Origin: Acidobacteriaceae bacterium
Lineage (GTDB): Bacteria > Acidobacteriota > Terriglobia > Terriglobales > Acidobacteriaceae
NCBI GenBank assembly: GCA_025350325.1
Contig: JANXYB010000082.1
Location: 1 to 64,000 of the forward strand
DNA length: 64,000 bases
Direction: 5' to 3'
A program made the position numbers and the translations under genes. Shown piece by piece: positions 24,852 through 33,377 of this stretch. Position 1 is the stretch's first letter, and each line of letters opens with the position of its first letter. Under the pieces are notes generated by a model. The model was given only the letters and a program-made list of their open reading frames with translations, was not told the origin of the DNA and did no database searches.

Positions 24852-26734
24852 GCCCGAAAGTTTTACTGGCCGGGCTAACCATGATCTTTGCCGGAGCAAC
24901 CCTGCCTGCTCAGATTACCGGCGATGTGATTGGTATGCATGACCTGGGACCAGGCAGCAAATCGCCCATCACCGGCGCTCGCCCTGATTCCTGCAATTAC
25001 TGTCACGCGCCCCACTCCGGCCTGAGCGTAGGCCTTTGGAACCAGAAGCTCTCTACGCAAAACTACACCGTGTACGGCAGCGATACTGAGAAAAACAACG
25101 GGGCACAGCCGAAGCTCGGCGCCAGCAGCAACCACTGCCTGAGCTGTCATGACGGCACCGTCGCTGTCGGCACCACGGTTGTCTCCGGCCAGGTCGTCAC
25201 CAGCGGTTCGATGTATGCGAAAGACATCTTCGGTAGCAACATGCAACTCTCGCATCCGTTCAGCATGGCGCTGCCCTTCAAGGATAGTGCGCATCTAGTC
25301 GCCTCGCTTGCGGCAAGCGGAAAAACCAGCGACACGACTGGAGCGGTGAAGCTGATCAACGGTAATGTCGAATGTCTGTCGTGCCACAATCCTCACGTGC
25401 AAGCGCGTGATCTTGTGTCGCAGAATTTTCTTGCGAAGGATAGTTCGAATGGTCAGATGTGCCTCGCCTGCCACGATCCCACGCGAGTCATGAGCGGTCA
25501 GGTTAATCCGCTGGCCGATTGGGCAACCAGCGCGCACGCGTTGTCGAGCGACAAGATTTCGCCGCAAGCATTGGTGGGCAGCTACGCCACGGTCGCCGCC
25601 GATGCCTGCATCTCATGCCACACGGCGCATAACAGTAGCGGAACGGCGCGGCTGTTGCGCGGTCCGAACGAACAGGATTGCATTGCCTGCCATAACGGCG
25701 GCTCGAATGTATCTCCGCCCGCGCCCAACGTGTTTTCTGAATACGCCACGCCTAAAGTAGGCCATCCATTTCCCACGTCGACCAATCCGCACGACGCCGC
25801 AGAGAACACACTGCTCAACAACAATCGTCATGCAACATGCATCGACTGCCACAGCGGCCACGGTTCGCAGGCAGTTGGGGTATTTCCCCCTCCACCGTTG
25901 CTGCGCATCTCTCAAAAAGACGTAGCAGGCATCAGCGCCACCGACGGAACCAGCGTGCTCACGCCCGCCATCAATCAATTTGAGAATTGCCTGCGGTGTC
26001 ACGGCACCAGTTCGAATAAGCAAGTACAGCCAATCTACGGATACTTTCCGGTGAGAGCCGTTTCTGCGGGCGATGCCTTGAACAACATCCCTCAGTTTGC
26101 AATCACAGCCACGTCGAGCCATCCCGTCATGCACGACCGGAGCAGCGCTCTACCGCAGCCCAGCCTGCTGCCTAACTTGTTGAACCTCGATGGCATCACG
26201 CAGGGCCGGACGATGGGCACCCGCATTCTTTGTACCGACTGCCACAACAGCGATGACAATCGCGAGTCCGGTGGCCCGGGTCCCAACGGTCCCCATGGAT
26301 CGCGATGGACACACATCCTTGAGCGTCGCTATGAATTCAGTCAGACTGTGCTACCAGGTCAAATGATTTCAAACCTTTTTCCCAATCCCGATCTCAGCGT
26401 CAACGGACCCTACGGCCTGTGCGCCAAATGCCACGACTTGGCAAATCAGATTGTAAAGAACACCAGTTGGAGTCAACACAGCAGCCACATCGCCGCCGGC
26501 TTTGCCTGTTCCACCTGCCACACCGCGCACGGCATGGGCGCCACCAGCGGAACCATTAGCGGCGAGCGACTGGTGAATTTCGACATGAATGTTGTGGCCT
26601 CAAATGGCGGCTTACCGACTGCCTACAATCGCGCCTCGAATACCTGCGCACTGGTCTGTCACCAGGTCGCGCACAACGCCAATGGCACCGTCACGGCCGT
26701 CTCTTTGAATCAGCGCATGGGGGTTAAGAGATGA
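24848..26734 (+). CDS. Exported dodecahaem c-type cytochrome
   Basis: The GTG start overlaps the preceding stop (GTGA). The 628-residue product has a signal peptide (VLLAGLTMIFAGATLPAQ) and eleven CxxCH motifs: CNYCH, CLSCH (twice), CLACH, CISCH, CIACH, CIDCH, CLRCH, CTDCH, CAKCH and CSTCH. A twelfth site near the C-terminus, CALVCH, has three residues between the cysteines, a CX3CH variant known in some multihaem cytochromes. Many motifs are followed by Asn/Thr-Pro-His or Thr-Ala-His, giving nearby distal ligands. The early CNYCHAPHSG and HCLSCHDGTVAVG segments resemble the tetrahaem proteins, so they may share ancestry. It would carry electrons in the periplasm or on the outer surface next to the barrel protein. 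Confidence 0.93.
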   Translation: MSPKVLLAGLTMIFAGATLPAQITGDVIGMHDLGPGSKSPITGARPDSCNYCHAPHSGLSVGLWNQKLSTQNYTVYGSDTEKNNGAQPKLGASSNHCLSCHDGTVAVGTTVVSGQVVTSGSMYAKDIFGSNMQLSHPFSMALPFKDSAHLVASLAASGKTSDTTGAVKLINGNVECLSCHNPHVQARDLVSQNFLAKDSSNGQMCLACHDPTRVMSGQVNPLADWATSAHALSSDKISPQALVGSYATVAADACISCHTAHNSSGTARLLRGPNEQDCIACHNGGSNVSPPAPNVFSEYATPKVGHPFPTSTNPHDAAENTLLNNNRHATCIDCHSGHGSQAVGVFPPPPLLRISQKDVAGISATDGTSVLTPAINQFENCLRCHGTSSNKQVQPIYGYFPVRAVSAGDALNNIPQFAITATSSHPVMHDRSSALPQPSLLPNLLNLDGITQGRTMGTRILCTDCHNSDDNRESGGPGPNGPHGSRWTHILERRYEFSQTVLPGQMISNLFPNPDLSVNGPYGLCAKCHDLANQIVKNTSWSQHSSHIAAGFACSTCHTAHGMGATSGTISGERLVNFDMNVVASNGGLPTAYNRASNTCALVCHQVAHNANGTVTAVSLNQRMGVKR

Positions 26735-28302
26735 GCGCACCCCAGGATCGATTTATTCGCTTCATGGCGAATCTAGTCGAACACTCTTCGTTCGGAGGTT
26801 TTTTGAGATTGCTCCCACAGCGCGTCTGGTCTCGCGAAACGGTCGCTCGCCGCGGTGGGCAGCCGCGTTTGCACCTTTTGATCTTCGCTGCCCTGATGGC
26901 GTTGTTGGTGTCGCGCGCCGACGCTGCGGTTCATCCCGTGCCACTCGATAAAAACACACCTGCCGCCAAGTGCCTTGAATGCCACGACGACAAGAGCAAA
27001 GGCAAGTCCGTGCATTCCGCTATGGCAACTGGCTGTTTGAGCTGCCATGAGATTCGCGTCAATCGAGACGTTACGCGCGTTAAGCTGATCACCGCCACTC
27101 CGGCTGCGCTCTGCTTCACTTGCCACGCCGATAAAAAAGCCGCCGCCATCAAGGGAACGGTACATCCGCCGGCCATCCGCGACTGCATGACCTGTCACGA
27201 TCCGCACAGCAGCGACAATAAGAATCAATTGCTCAAGCCCATGTCAGGCGGAGAGAAAGAAAACCTCTGCAGCAGTTGTCACAAGACGGGATTGAATATG
27301 CCCGAGAAGGGCAGCCATCATGCCGCTCTCGACATCGGTTGTGATACCTGCCATCTCACCCACAAGACAGGCCCAGAGCCGACTGCCGAGAACCGATTCC
27401 ATCTCACCAAGCCTGCGCCCGCACTCTGTGTGGATTGTCATGATCCGAAAGATGCGAACCTGCAGAAGGCTCATCAGAATCAGCCTTTCGGGGCTTCTAA
27501 CTGCGTCGAATGCCATGATCCGCATCAATCAGCTTCACCCAAGCTGATGGCAAAATTCATGCATGCGCCCTTCGCGGCAAAGAGTTGCGAGGCCTGCCAC
27601 GCACCGGCAAAAGATGGGAAAGTAGTGCTGACGCAAACCGACTCCAAAGCGGTTTGCCTGACATGTCACGAAGACAAGGCCACGCAGATCGCTGCGGCCA
27701 AGGTGCCCCATCCCGGCGCCATGGGCGACTGCACCGATTGCCACAGTCCTCACGCCAGCAACCAGCCCGGCTTGCCTAAAACTGACGCAGTAACCATCTG
27801 CCTCGGCTGTCACAGTGACATCGACGAACTGCGTAAGAAGTCAGTGCACCATCAGCCGGCGTTTGTTGAGGGTTGCGCCACATGTCACACGCCCCACGGC
27901 GGTGATAACGGTCATTTGTTGCGCGCCAAAGGCAATGCGCTTTGCCTTGAGTGCCACGGTCCTGATTCTGTTCCGCAAAAAGATGAGGCGCAACATCTCC
28001 TCACCATTTTCAATGGCCAGGTCAAACTGAGCGACGACTATTACAAGAAAAATAAGGTTGCGATCCTGCCGCTGCGATTCGGACTGGGACATCCAGTGGA
28101 ATATCACCCCGTCTCAGACGTGATGGATCCGACCGACCAAAGTAAGGTCGCGACTCCGCTCAGTTGTCTCTCTTGCCATCAGCCGCACGCTTCGGCACAG
28201 GCCGACCTGCTGGTCAAAGATCAGGCCAACAACATGGCGTTTTGCGACAACTGCCACAAGAACCGGCTCAACATGAAGCAGACTACTTCGCCTGGAAAAT
28301 AA
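26731..28302 (+). CDS. Exported 16-haem c-type cytochrome with doubled-CXXCH repeats
   Basis: The ATG overlaps the preceding stop (ATGA). The 523-residue protein has a long N-terminal region of about 46 residues before a hydrophobic core (LHLLIFAALMALLVSRADA), so a later start such as Met12 is possible. Sixteen CxxCH motifs follow, from CLECH and CLSCH to CLSCH and CDNCH, many in pairs with the form CHxPH and spaced about 15-40 residues apart, as in doubled-CXXCH repeat proteins (for example DCMTCHDPHSSDNK and NCVECHDPHQSASP). About one haem per 29 residues makes a wire-like protein likely. It is probably the partner of the 12-haem cytochrome on one side of the outer membrane. Confidence 0.93.
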   Translation: MSAPQDRFIRFMANLVEHSSFGGFLRLLPQRVWSRETVARRGGQPRLHLLIFAALMALLVSRADAAVHPVPLDKNTPAAKCLECHDDKSKGKSVHSAMATGCLSCHEIRVNRDVTRVKLITATPAALCFTCHADKKAAAIKGTVHPPAIRDCMTCHDPHSSDNKNQLLKPMSGGEKENLCSSCHKTGLNMPEKGSHHAALDIGCDTCHLTHKTGPEPTAENRFHLTKPAPALCVDCHDPKDANLQKAHQNQPFGASNCVECHDPHQSASPKLMAKFMHAPFAAKSCEACHAPAKDGKVVLTQTDSKAVCLTCHEDKATQIAAAKVPHPGAMGDCTDCHSPHASNQPGLPKTDAVTICLGCHSDIDELRKKSVHHQPAFVEGCATCHTPHGGDNGHLLRAKGNALCLECHGPDSVPQKDEAQHLLTIFNGQVKLSDDYYKKNKVAILPLRFGLGHPVEYHPVSDVMDPTDQSKVATPLSCLSCHQPHASAQADLLVKDQANNMAFCDNCHKNRLNMKQTTSPGK

Positions 28303-28314
28303 CTGGAGATTACG

Positions 28315-29637
28315 ATGTTTCGCTTGCTCTTCAACTCAACACGAGACCACACGCCACATGCTTTGCTCCTCCTGTTTCTGCTGAGCCTGGCTTTGCCATT
28401 CCATGCTCATGCGCTGAAGAAAAAGAAAGCCGACGCGCCTGTAGTCGCACCGGCAGGCCCGCGCAAGTTTGGGTTTGATCCCACCAAGCTTGTATGGCCC
28501 AGCCCACCAAACATTGCGCGCGTGCGCTGGGTGGATTATTTCGCAGGAACGAAAGTCGACTACTCTACCGCGGCCACCGCGAAGCCCAAAGCAACCTGGA
28601 TGGATCGTCTCGCAGGCGGCCAGTCGCAGACCGAAAAATTTAATCCGAAGACTTTTCCTTTTCAGATGATCGGGCCGTACGGCATTGCGATCGACTCCAA
28701 GGGTCTCGTGTATGTGGCTGATCAAAGAGTCGGCGCTATTTTCATCTTTAATCCTGAAACCCGCGACGCGCAGCTCATCCGTAACGGCTTTGAGGCTCAC
28801 TTTGGATGGGTAAACGGCCTTGCCATCGATGACGACGACCGGCTCTTTGTCTCCGACGGCAAAATGCGGCGCGTCATGATCTTCAATGCCAAGCACGAAG
28901 TTGAAAGTCAGATCACTGAGGGATTATCGGATCCCGTGGGCTTGGCTATTGACACGACAAACCGCTTTCTCTATGTTGTCGATACGCAGCAGGACCAGGT
29001 CATCGTTTATGACGCCGACAGCCTCAAGCTGTTGCGCCGCATCGGAACCGGGGGCAAGAATCATTTCCTCACCACGCCAGGCGACTTCGGCGCTCCGCAG
29101 GGAGTGGCGGTGGACCCGGACGGCAACGTCTACGTGACCGACACTCTCAATAACCGCGTCGAAATTTTCGATGCCGATGGAAATTTCATCAGCCTGTTCG
29201 GCAAACACGGCGATGGTCCCGGCTGCTTCGCGCGCCCCAAGGGAATCGCGGTAGATTCCGATGGCCACATCTGGGTCGCCGACGAGATGGAAGACCGGCT
29301 ACAGGTCTTCGATCGGGACGGCCACTTGCTGACGTACATCGGTACCGGGCATGGAGAGTTGCCCGGCCAGTTCAAAGCTCTCGTGGGGGTCGCGATCGAT
29401 AAGAAGAACAGGGTCTATACGACCGAGCAATTCCCCGGACGCATGCAAATGTTCACTTACATCACCGACGCAGAAGCGGCAGCGGAAAAGGGGAAGCATG
29501 CTGCAGACCTGCAGAAGGCCGCCGATCGCCGTCAGAAAGCTGCAGCACCTCCGAAAGAAAAACCGGCCGTCGATTCTCCGCAGCAGCCTACTGACAAATC
29601 AGTTCAGAAAGACGGCGTAGCGGGCAAACCACAGTAA
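28315..29637 (+). CDS. Exported NHL-repeat beta-propeller protein 2
   Basis: The 440-residue protein starts 12 bases after the 16-haem gene. A signal sequence (ALLLLFLLSLALPFHAHA) is followed by a lysine-rich stretch (KKKKAD), six NHL blades (for example GPYGIAIDSKGLVYVADQRV, GVAVDPDGNVYVTDTLNNRV and GIAVDSDGHIWVADEMEDRL) and a charged Ala/Lys/Pro-rich tail of about 60 residues. It is related to the NHL protein at 23769 but not a recent copy. It ends the same-strand run that starts at 19808. A scaffolding or surface-binding role in the cytochrome complex is inferred; no catalytic site is seen. Confidence 0.88.
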   Translation: MFRLLFNSTRDHTPHALLLLFLLSLALPFHAHALKKKKADAPVVAPAGPRKFGFDPTKLVWPSPPNIARVRWVDYFAGTKVDYSTAATAKPKATWMDRLAGGQSQTEKFNPKTFPFQMIGPYGIAIDSKGLVYVADQRVGAIFIFNPETRDAQLIRNGFEAHFGWVNGLAIDDDDRLFVSDGKMRRVMIFNAKHEVESQITEGLSDPVGLAIDTTNRFLYVVDTQQDQVIVYDADSLKLLRRIGTGGKNHFLTTPGDFGAPQGVAVDPDGNVYVTDTLNNRVEIFDADGNFISLFGKHGDGPGCFARPKGIAVDSDGHIWVADEMEDRLQVFDRDGHLLTYIGTGHGELPGQFKALVGVAIDKKNRVYTTEQFPGRMQMFTYITDAEAAAEKGKHAADLQKAADRRQKAAAPPKEKPAVDSPQQPTDKSVQKDGVAGKPQ

Positions 29638-29658
29638 GTGTGCTGGGATCCCGCACAC
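29638..29658. terminator. Hairpin filling the gap between convergent genes
   Basis: GTGTGC (29638-29643) and GCACAC (29653-29658) pair around TGGGATCCC and fill the whole 21-base gap between the convergent NHL and glucosidase genes. There is no T-run on either side, so it may work only as a weak bidirectional terminator or with Rho. Confidence 0.4.
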
Positions 29659-31857
29659 CTAACGGAGCGCCACAATTTCTAAGGTCCCGGTCCTCCGCAA
29701 TATGTTTACACTCACCGTTTCCGCGTAGCGTTCGAACGATAAATCGACGCACGCATCGCCCACCCGCAGATTACGGATGGTAAGGTGTTGCAGCTTTTCT
29801 GGCAGTGCCGCGTGATGCAAATATAAGCGGGATTCCAAGGCGCGAATCTCCAAGCCTAGACACGCTTGCAGGGCCATGAATACTGAACCTGCGGCCCACG
29901 CCTGCGGGGCGCAAGCTACGGGATAAAGCGTAGGACCTTTACCGGGGCGACGACCAAACCCGCAAATGAGTTCCGGTAGCCGATCCAGCATCACTTCAGC
30001 CGACAAATCGAGCAGACCCGACATCACACGTAACGCAAGCTCCTTGTCAGGGCGAAGCAGTCCACTGTACGCAATCAGCGCATTGTCGTGGGGCCACACT
30101 GAGCCGTTGTGATACGACATCGGGTTGTAGCGCTTCTCGCCCGTCACCAGGGTCCGAATACCCCAGCCCGAAAAAAATGCCGGAGACAGCAGAGCCTTAC
30201 TCACTGAGCGATATTGCGCATCAGAAGCGATGCCGGAAAATAAGCATTGTCCCGCATTTGAACTGCGCACCAGACACTGACGTTTCTTGCCGTCAAGGGC
30301 CAATGCAAACATGGCTATTTCATCTGACCAGAATTTGGCTGTGAACTCCGTGCGTAAATCCGAGGCTTGCCTTAGCAATCGTTCCGACAACTCCGCATGC
30401 CCGAGGCAGTTTGCTACCGCGGCAATTCCCTGCTTGGCCGCGTAGACATACGCCTGCACTTCGCACAGCGCAATAGGGCCAACGGCGAGATCTCCGTTAC
30501 TGTAGAAAATTGAGTCGTTGGAATCTTTCCAGCCCTGCTGCACCAGCCCGTGGTCGGTCTGTCGCGCATACTCCACGAAGCCGTCTCCGTCCTGGTCGCC
30601 GTAGCGATCGATCCACTCGAGCGCAGCCATGATGTTGGGCCAGATCTCACGCAGGAACTCTGCATCCGCTGTGCGCTCGTAGTACGCCGCGGCGAGCACA
30701 ACAAACAGCGGTGTGGCGTCTACGGTCCCGTAATACCGCCCGAATGGAACTTCCCCGAGGCGCGCCATCTCTCCCTTGCGCATTTCATGCAGGATTTTTC
30801 CGGGATCCGCGTCGCGCACAGCATCATGGCTGGTAGCCTGCGTTGCGGCGAGATAGGAGAGCACACCTTTAGCAACAGAGGGCACCAGCCACAGCAATTC
30901 GAGCGCAGTAATAATGCCGTCTCTTCCAAACACTGTGCTAAACCAGGGCACCCCTGCGTATGGATAAAGACCATGCGGCGTGTTCGTCACCATCATCGCT
31001 AGATCCGAACGGGAACGGCGGATCCAGTCATTAAATTGCTCGTTCGAACTTTGTATCTCAATCTCTGCGAGCGGGCTTTTGCTGCGCTTCTGATTCATAA
31101 CCTGCAGGGCTTCGCTGTAGTTGTGAGTCGGATAATTGCTACTGCTGCCCTTACCCTCGCATGTCACATTTATTGTGAATGTCGCCTCCCCATGCGCTTC
31201 AAGATGAACTGGAACAGAGATTCCGCCCGGCCGTGCTGTGCACGCCGGTGCAGAGCATTCCACGCGTGTACTTCTGGGGATGTGATCCAATCCCTCGTAC
31301 CTCTCGGTCACCGAGCAGCCTCGCACTTCTTCGGCGAGCTTGTCGCCGCGGCGAGCGCGCTTCTCTCCGCGGACCTCGAATATATCCGCGAAGTCTGACT
31401 CAAATTCGAATGAAACGTCCACATCATGGGAGAATTCGCTGTAATTGGTCAGCGTGATCTGGTCGTAGCAGACCACGTCCGTCAAAAATTTCGTACGGTA
31501 AATATGCACTGTGCCACGCGGCAACGACGCACCGGAAGCAAGCAGTAAATCCGGGTTGGTCAGGTCCACCGCAAGCAGCACATTGTCTTCGTGAATCGTG
31601 GAACTGAGCAACAGCGGCCGCAACCCGCAAAAGCGCGTTTCCAGGCGCGACAGATGGCGCGTTTCGTTATGGAAAATTCCCTGTTGACCAAATCCCACGG
31701 GCTGAATATCTCCGCTGCGATCGAAGATTGCGAAGGTATCTCCGTTGAGCAGCACCCGCGTGCGATCATCGGCCAGCGCCGACGAAGCCCGAATGTAAAA
31801 TTGGTGCTCGACTTCAATTACATCCCGGTTTTGTACGTTCTCAACTGATGGCATCAA
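29659..31857 (-). CDS. Amylo-alpha-1,6-glucosidase / glycogen-debranching-like protein
   Basis: The 732-residue protein has the N-terminal beta domain of bacterial debranching-type glucosidases (FAIFDRSGDIQPVGFGQQGI, GIFHNETRHLSRLETRF) and a C-terminal (alpha/alpha)6 barrel with acidic active-site candidates in PWFSTVFGRDGIITALELLW, DQDGDGFVEYARQTDHGLVQ and SYHNGSVWPHDNALIAYSGL. Such proteins hydrolyse alpha-1,6 branches or related alpha-glucosides; some members act on trehalose-like or compatible-solute glucosides, so the substrate is open. There is no signal peptide, so it is cytoplasmic. It overlaps the upstream glycosyltransferase gene by 17 bases, indicating an operon for alpha-glucan or glucoside metabolism. 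Confidence 0.87.
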   Translation of the reverse strand: MMPSVENVQNRDVIEVEHQFYIRASSALADDRTRVLLNGDTFAIFDRSGDIQPVGFGQQGIFHNETRHLSRLETRFCGLRPLLLSSTIHEDNVLLAVDLTNPDLLLASGASLPRGTVHIYRTKFLTDVVCYDQITLTNYSEFSHDVDVSFEFESDFADIFEVRGEKRARRGDKLAEEVRGCSVTERYEGLDHIPRSTRVECSAPACTARPGGISVPVHLEAHGEATFTINVTCEGKGSSSNYPTHNYSEALQVMNQKRSKSPLAEIEIQSSNEQFNDWIRRSRSDLAMMVTNTPHGLYPYAGVPWFSTVFGRDGIITALELLWLVPSVAKGVLSYLAATQATSHDAVRDADPGKILHEMRKGEMARLGEVPFGRYYGTVDATPLFVVLAAAYYERTADAEFLREIWPNIMAALEWIDRYGDQDGDGFVEYARQTDHGLVQQGWKDSNDSIFYSNGDLAVGPIALCEVQAYVYAAKQGIAAVANCLGHAELSERLLRQASDLRTEFTAKFWSDEIAMFALALDGKKRQCLVRSSNAGQCLFSGIASDAQYRSVSKALLSPAFFSGWGIRTLVTGEKRYNPMSYHNGSVWPHDNALIAYSGLLRPDKELALRVMSGLLDLSAEVMLDRLPELICGFGRRPGKGPTLYPVACAPQAWAAGSVFMALQACLGLEIRALESRLYLHHAALPEKLQHLTIRNLRVGDACVDLSFERYAETVSVNILRRTGTLEIVALR

Positions 31858-32947
31858 CAGCCAACTCCTTTGTCAGAAGGTGAGCGGCAGCCCCTCGTTT
31901 TCCTCTCGCCGCGTGCTTCTTTTCCGAGATCCCTCTCTCGTAAGTATCCAGATACTGCTCGCACATGCGTCGCGCGCTAAATCGTTGTTCAAACCGTTCG
32001 CGAACACCTTTTCTATCGATTGATGGAATGCGCCTTACTGCTTCCGCAGCTTCCTGCACGCTTTCAACAATAAATCCCGTCACTCCGTCATCGATTATTT
32101 CCGCAACCGAACCTCCTCGAAACGCAATCACCGGGGTGCCGCAGGCCATCGACTCGATCATGACCAGTCCGAAAGGTTCAGGCCAATCAATTGGAAACAG
32201 CAGTGCAGAAGCATTGCCCAGAAATCTAGTCTTGTCTTGCTCGCCAATCTCACCCAGAAAATCTATGCGCGGTCCGGAAAGAAGGTCGCGAATCTTTACA
32301 TCGAAATACTCTTGGTCCGCCGGATCTACTTTCGCCGCGATGCGCAACGGACACTCTGCTAGCTTGGCGATCTCGATCGCCCTGTCGACACGCTTTTCCG
32401 GCGATATGCGACCAAGAAAAGCCAGGTACTTGCCCGGAGCTTCGTTCGCGACATGCAACTCCGACGGCAATCCATGATGCACTGTGGTGAGCCAGCTCGC
32501 CCACGGCATCGGAGCACGCTGCGCATTCGAGATTGAAATCAAACGCATATCGTCGAATTCTCTAAACAACGGAAAAAGATCGGGAATATCCAGTCGGCCG
32601 TGGAGGGTTGATACTGCTGGAATCTCAAGCCTGCGAATGGTCGAAAACGGCAAGTAGTCGAGATGAAAGTGCACCACGTCGTAAACGTCTGCCTCTTGCG
32701 CGATCCTCTCAACCAGATTCAAGTGATGCGCCAGGGGAGCCAACAAGGTTCCCCCCTCGAGACGCAGCGCGCGTTCGCAGACGGATTCCAAGTGGGCCGA
32801 GGTGCGCGAGTCTCCGCTTGCATACAGCGTGACATCATGGCCCATCTTGACTAATTCTTCTGTTAGGTATGAAACAACTCTTTCAGTACCGCCATATAGG
32901 CGGGGAGGCACACTTTCGTACAAGGGCGCAACTTGCGCTATTTTCAT
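31841..32947 (-). CDS. Glycosyltransferase family 4 protein
   Basis: The 368-residue protein begins MKIAQVAPLYESVPPRLYGG, a GT4 N-terminal signature in which the glycine-rich loop binds the acceptor side. The C-terminal nucleotide-sugar domain contains YLAFLGRISPEKRVDRAIEI and the E-x7-E type motif in FGLVMIESMACGTPVIAFRG. It is a GT-B retaining enzyme of the cytoplasm. It comes first in a two-gene operon with the debranching-type glucosidase, suggesting a common glucan, sucrose-like or glucosylglycerate-type substrate, but sequence alone does not decide. The ATG follows a GGAGAG-like sequence just upstream on the minus strand. Confidence 0.88.
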   Translation of the reverse strand: MKIAQVAPLYESVPPRLYGGTERVVSYLTEELVKMGHDVTLYASGDSRTSAHLESVCERALRLEGGTLLAPLAHHLNLVERIAQEADVYDVVHFHLDYLPFSTIRRLEIPAVSTLHGRLDIPDLFPLFREFDDMRLISISNAQRAPMPWASWLTTVHHGLPSELHVANEAPGKYLAFLGRISPEKRVDRAIEIAKLAECPLRIAAKVDPADQEYFDVKIRDLLSGPRIDFLGEIGEQDKTRFLGNASALLFPIDWPEPFGLVMIESMACGTPVIAFRGGSVAEIIDDGVTGFIVESVQEAAEAVRRIPSIDRKGVRERFEQRFSARRMCEQYLDTYERGISEKKHAARGKRGAAAHLLTKELAVDAIS

Positions 32948-33377
32948 TATGGCGCTCTCCTGAAAAATTTATTGCCGTGCGCTTCCAGCGGTTTTAGATG
33001 CACTTTCCGGCGCGGGGCGTCGCCTGCCCTACGATCCTGACCGGTGAAGCCTCAGCATTACGGATATTATTCTGCCGGCTTGGCTTTTCCTCCGCGATGC
33101 CATAGCTTTCACAAATAAAAGGAGATCGCAGGGCTCTTGACTTACTTTCGTCGATAATCTGGCAAGCCGCCCTCACTGTCCCGTTTGCTTTTTACCGGAC
33201 CGGCTGCGAATATCAACCTATGCATGGTTGCCCCTGTTGTCGCCGCTGTATGCCGCTTCGCGCGCATCGGTGACCTGGGTCTGCAGAGTCTGAACCACAG
33301 TCCAAGGTATATGAGCCCGCGAACACAGCTCTCGCTGTCGCGGGCTTTCTGTTTCTATCGGAACTGATGAGGGAAAA
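32948..33377. other. Intergenic leader region before nitrite/sulfite reductase, 430 bases
   Basis: The region separates divergent genes. Its right part looks like a structured 5' leader: a small hairpin CAACC-tatgcat-GGTTG at 33214-33230 and a strong terminator-like hairpin at 33314-33346 (listed separately) just before the reductase start. I searched for SAM, cobalamin and other common riboswitch cores by eye and found none. The left part holds nothing I recognise apart from an unassigned promoter for the GT4 gene. Confidence 0.5.
33314..33355 (+). terminator. Terminator-like attenuator hairpin in reductase leader
   Basis: AGCCCGCGA (33314-33322) pairs perfectly with TCGCGGGCT (33338-33346). 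Inside, CAGC (33326-33329) pairs with GCTG (33334-33337) after a three-base bulge, extending the stem. TTCTGTTTC follows. The hairpin ends about 30 bases before the reductase start codon, so it would act on that gene's own transcript. Confidence 0.65.

Noticed and set aside
32948-33377. Leader of the reductase operon tested for SAM, cobalamin and other known riboswitches
   Set aside because: No conserved core of these classes could be found by eye; only the hairpins are reported.
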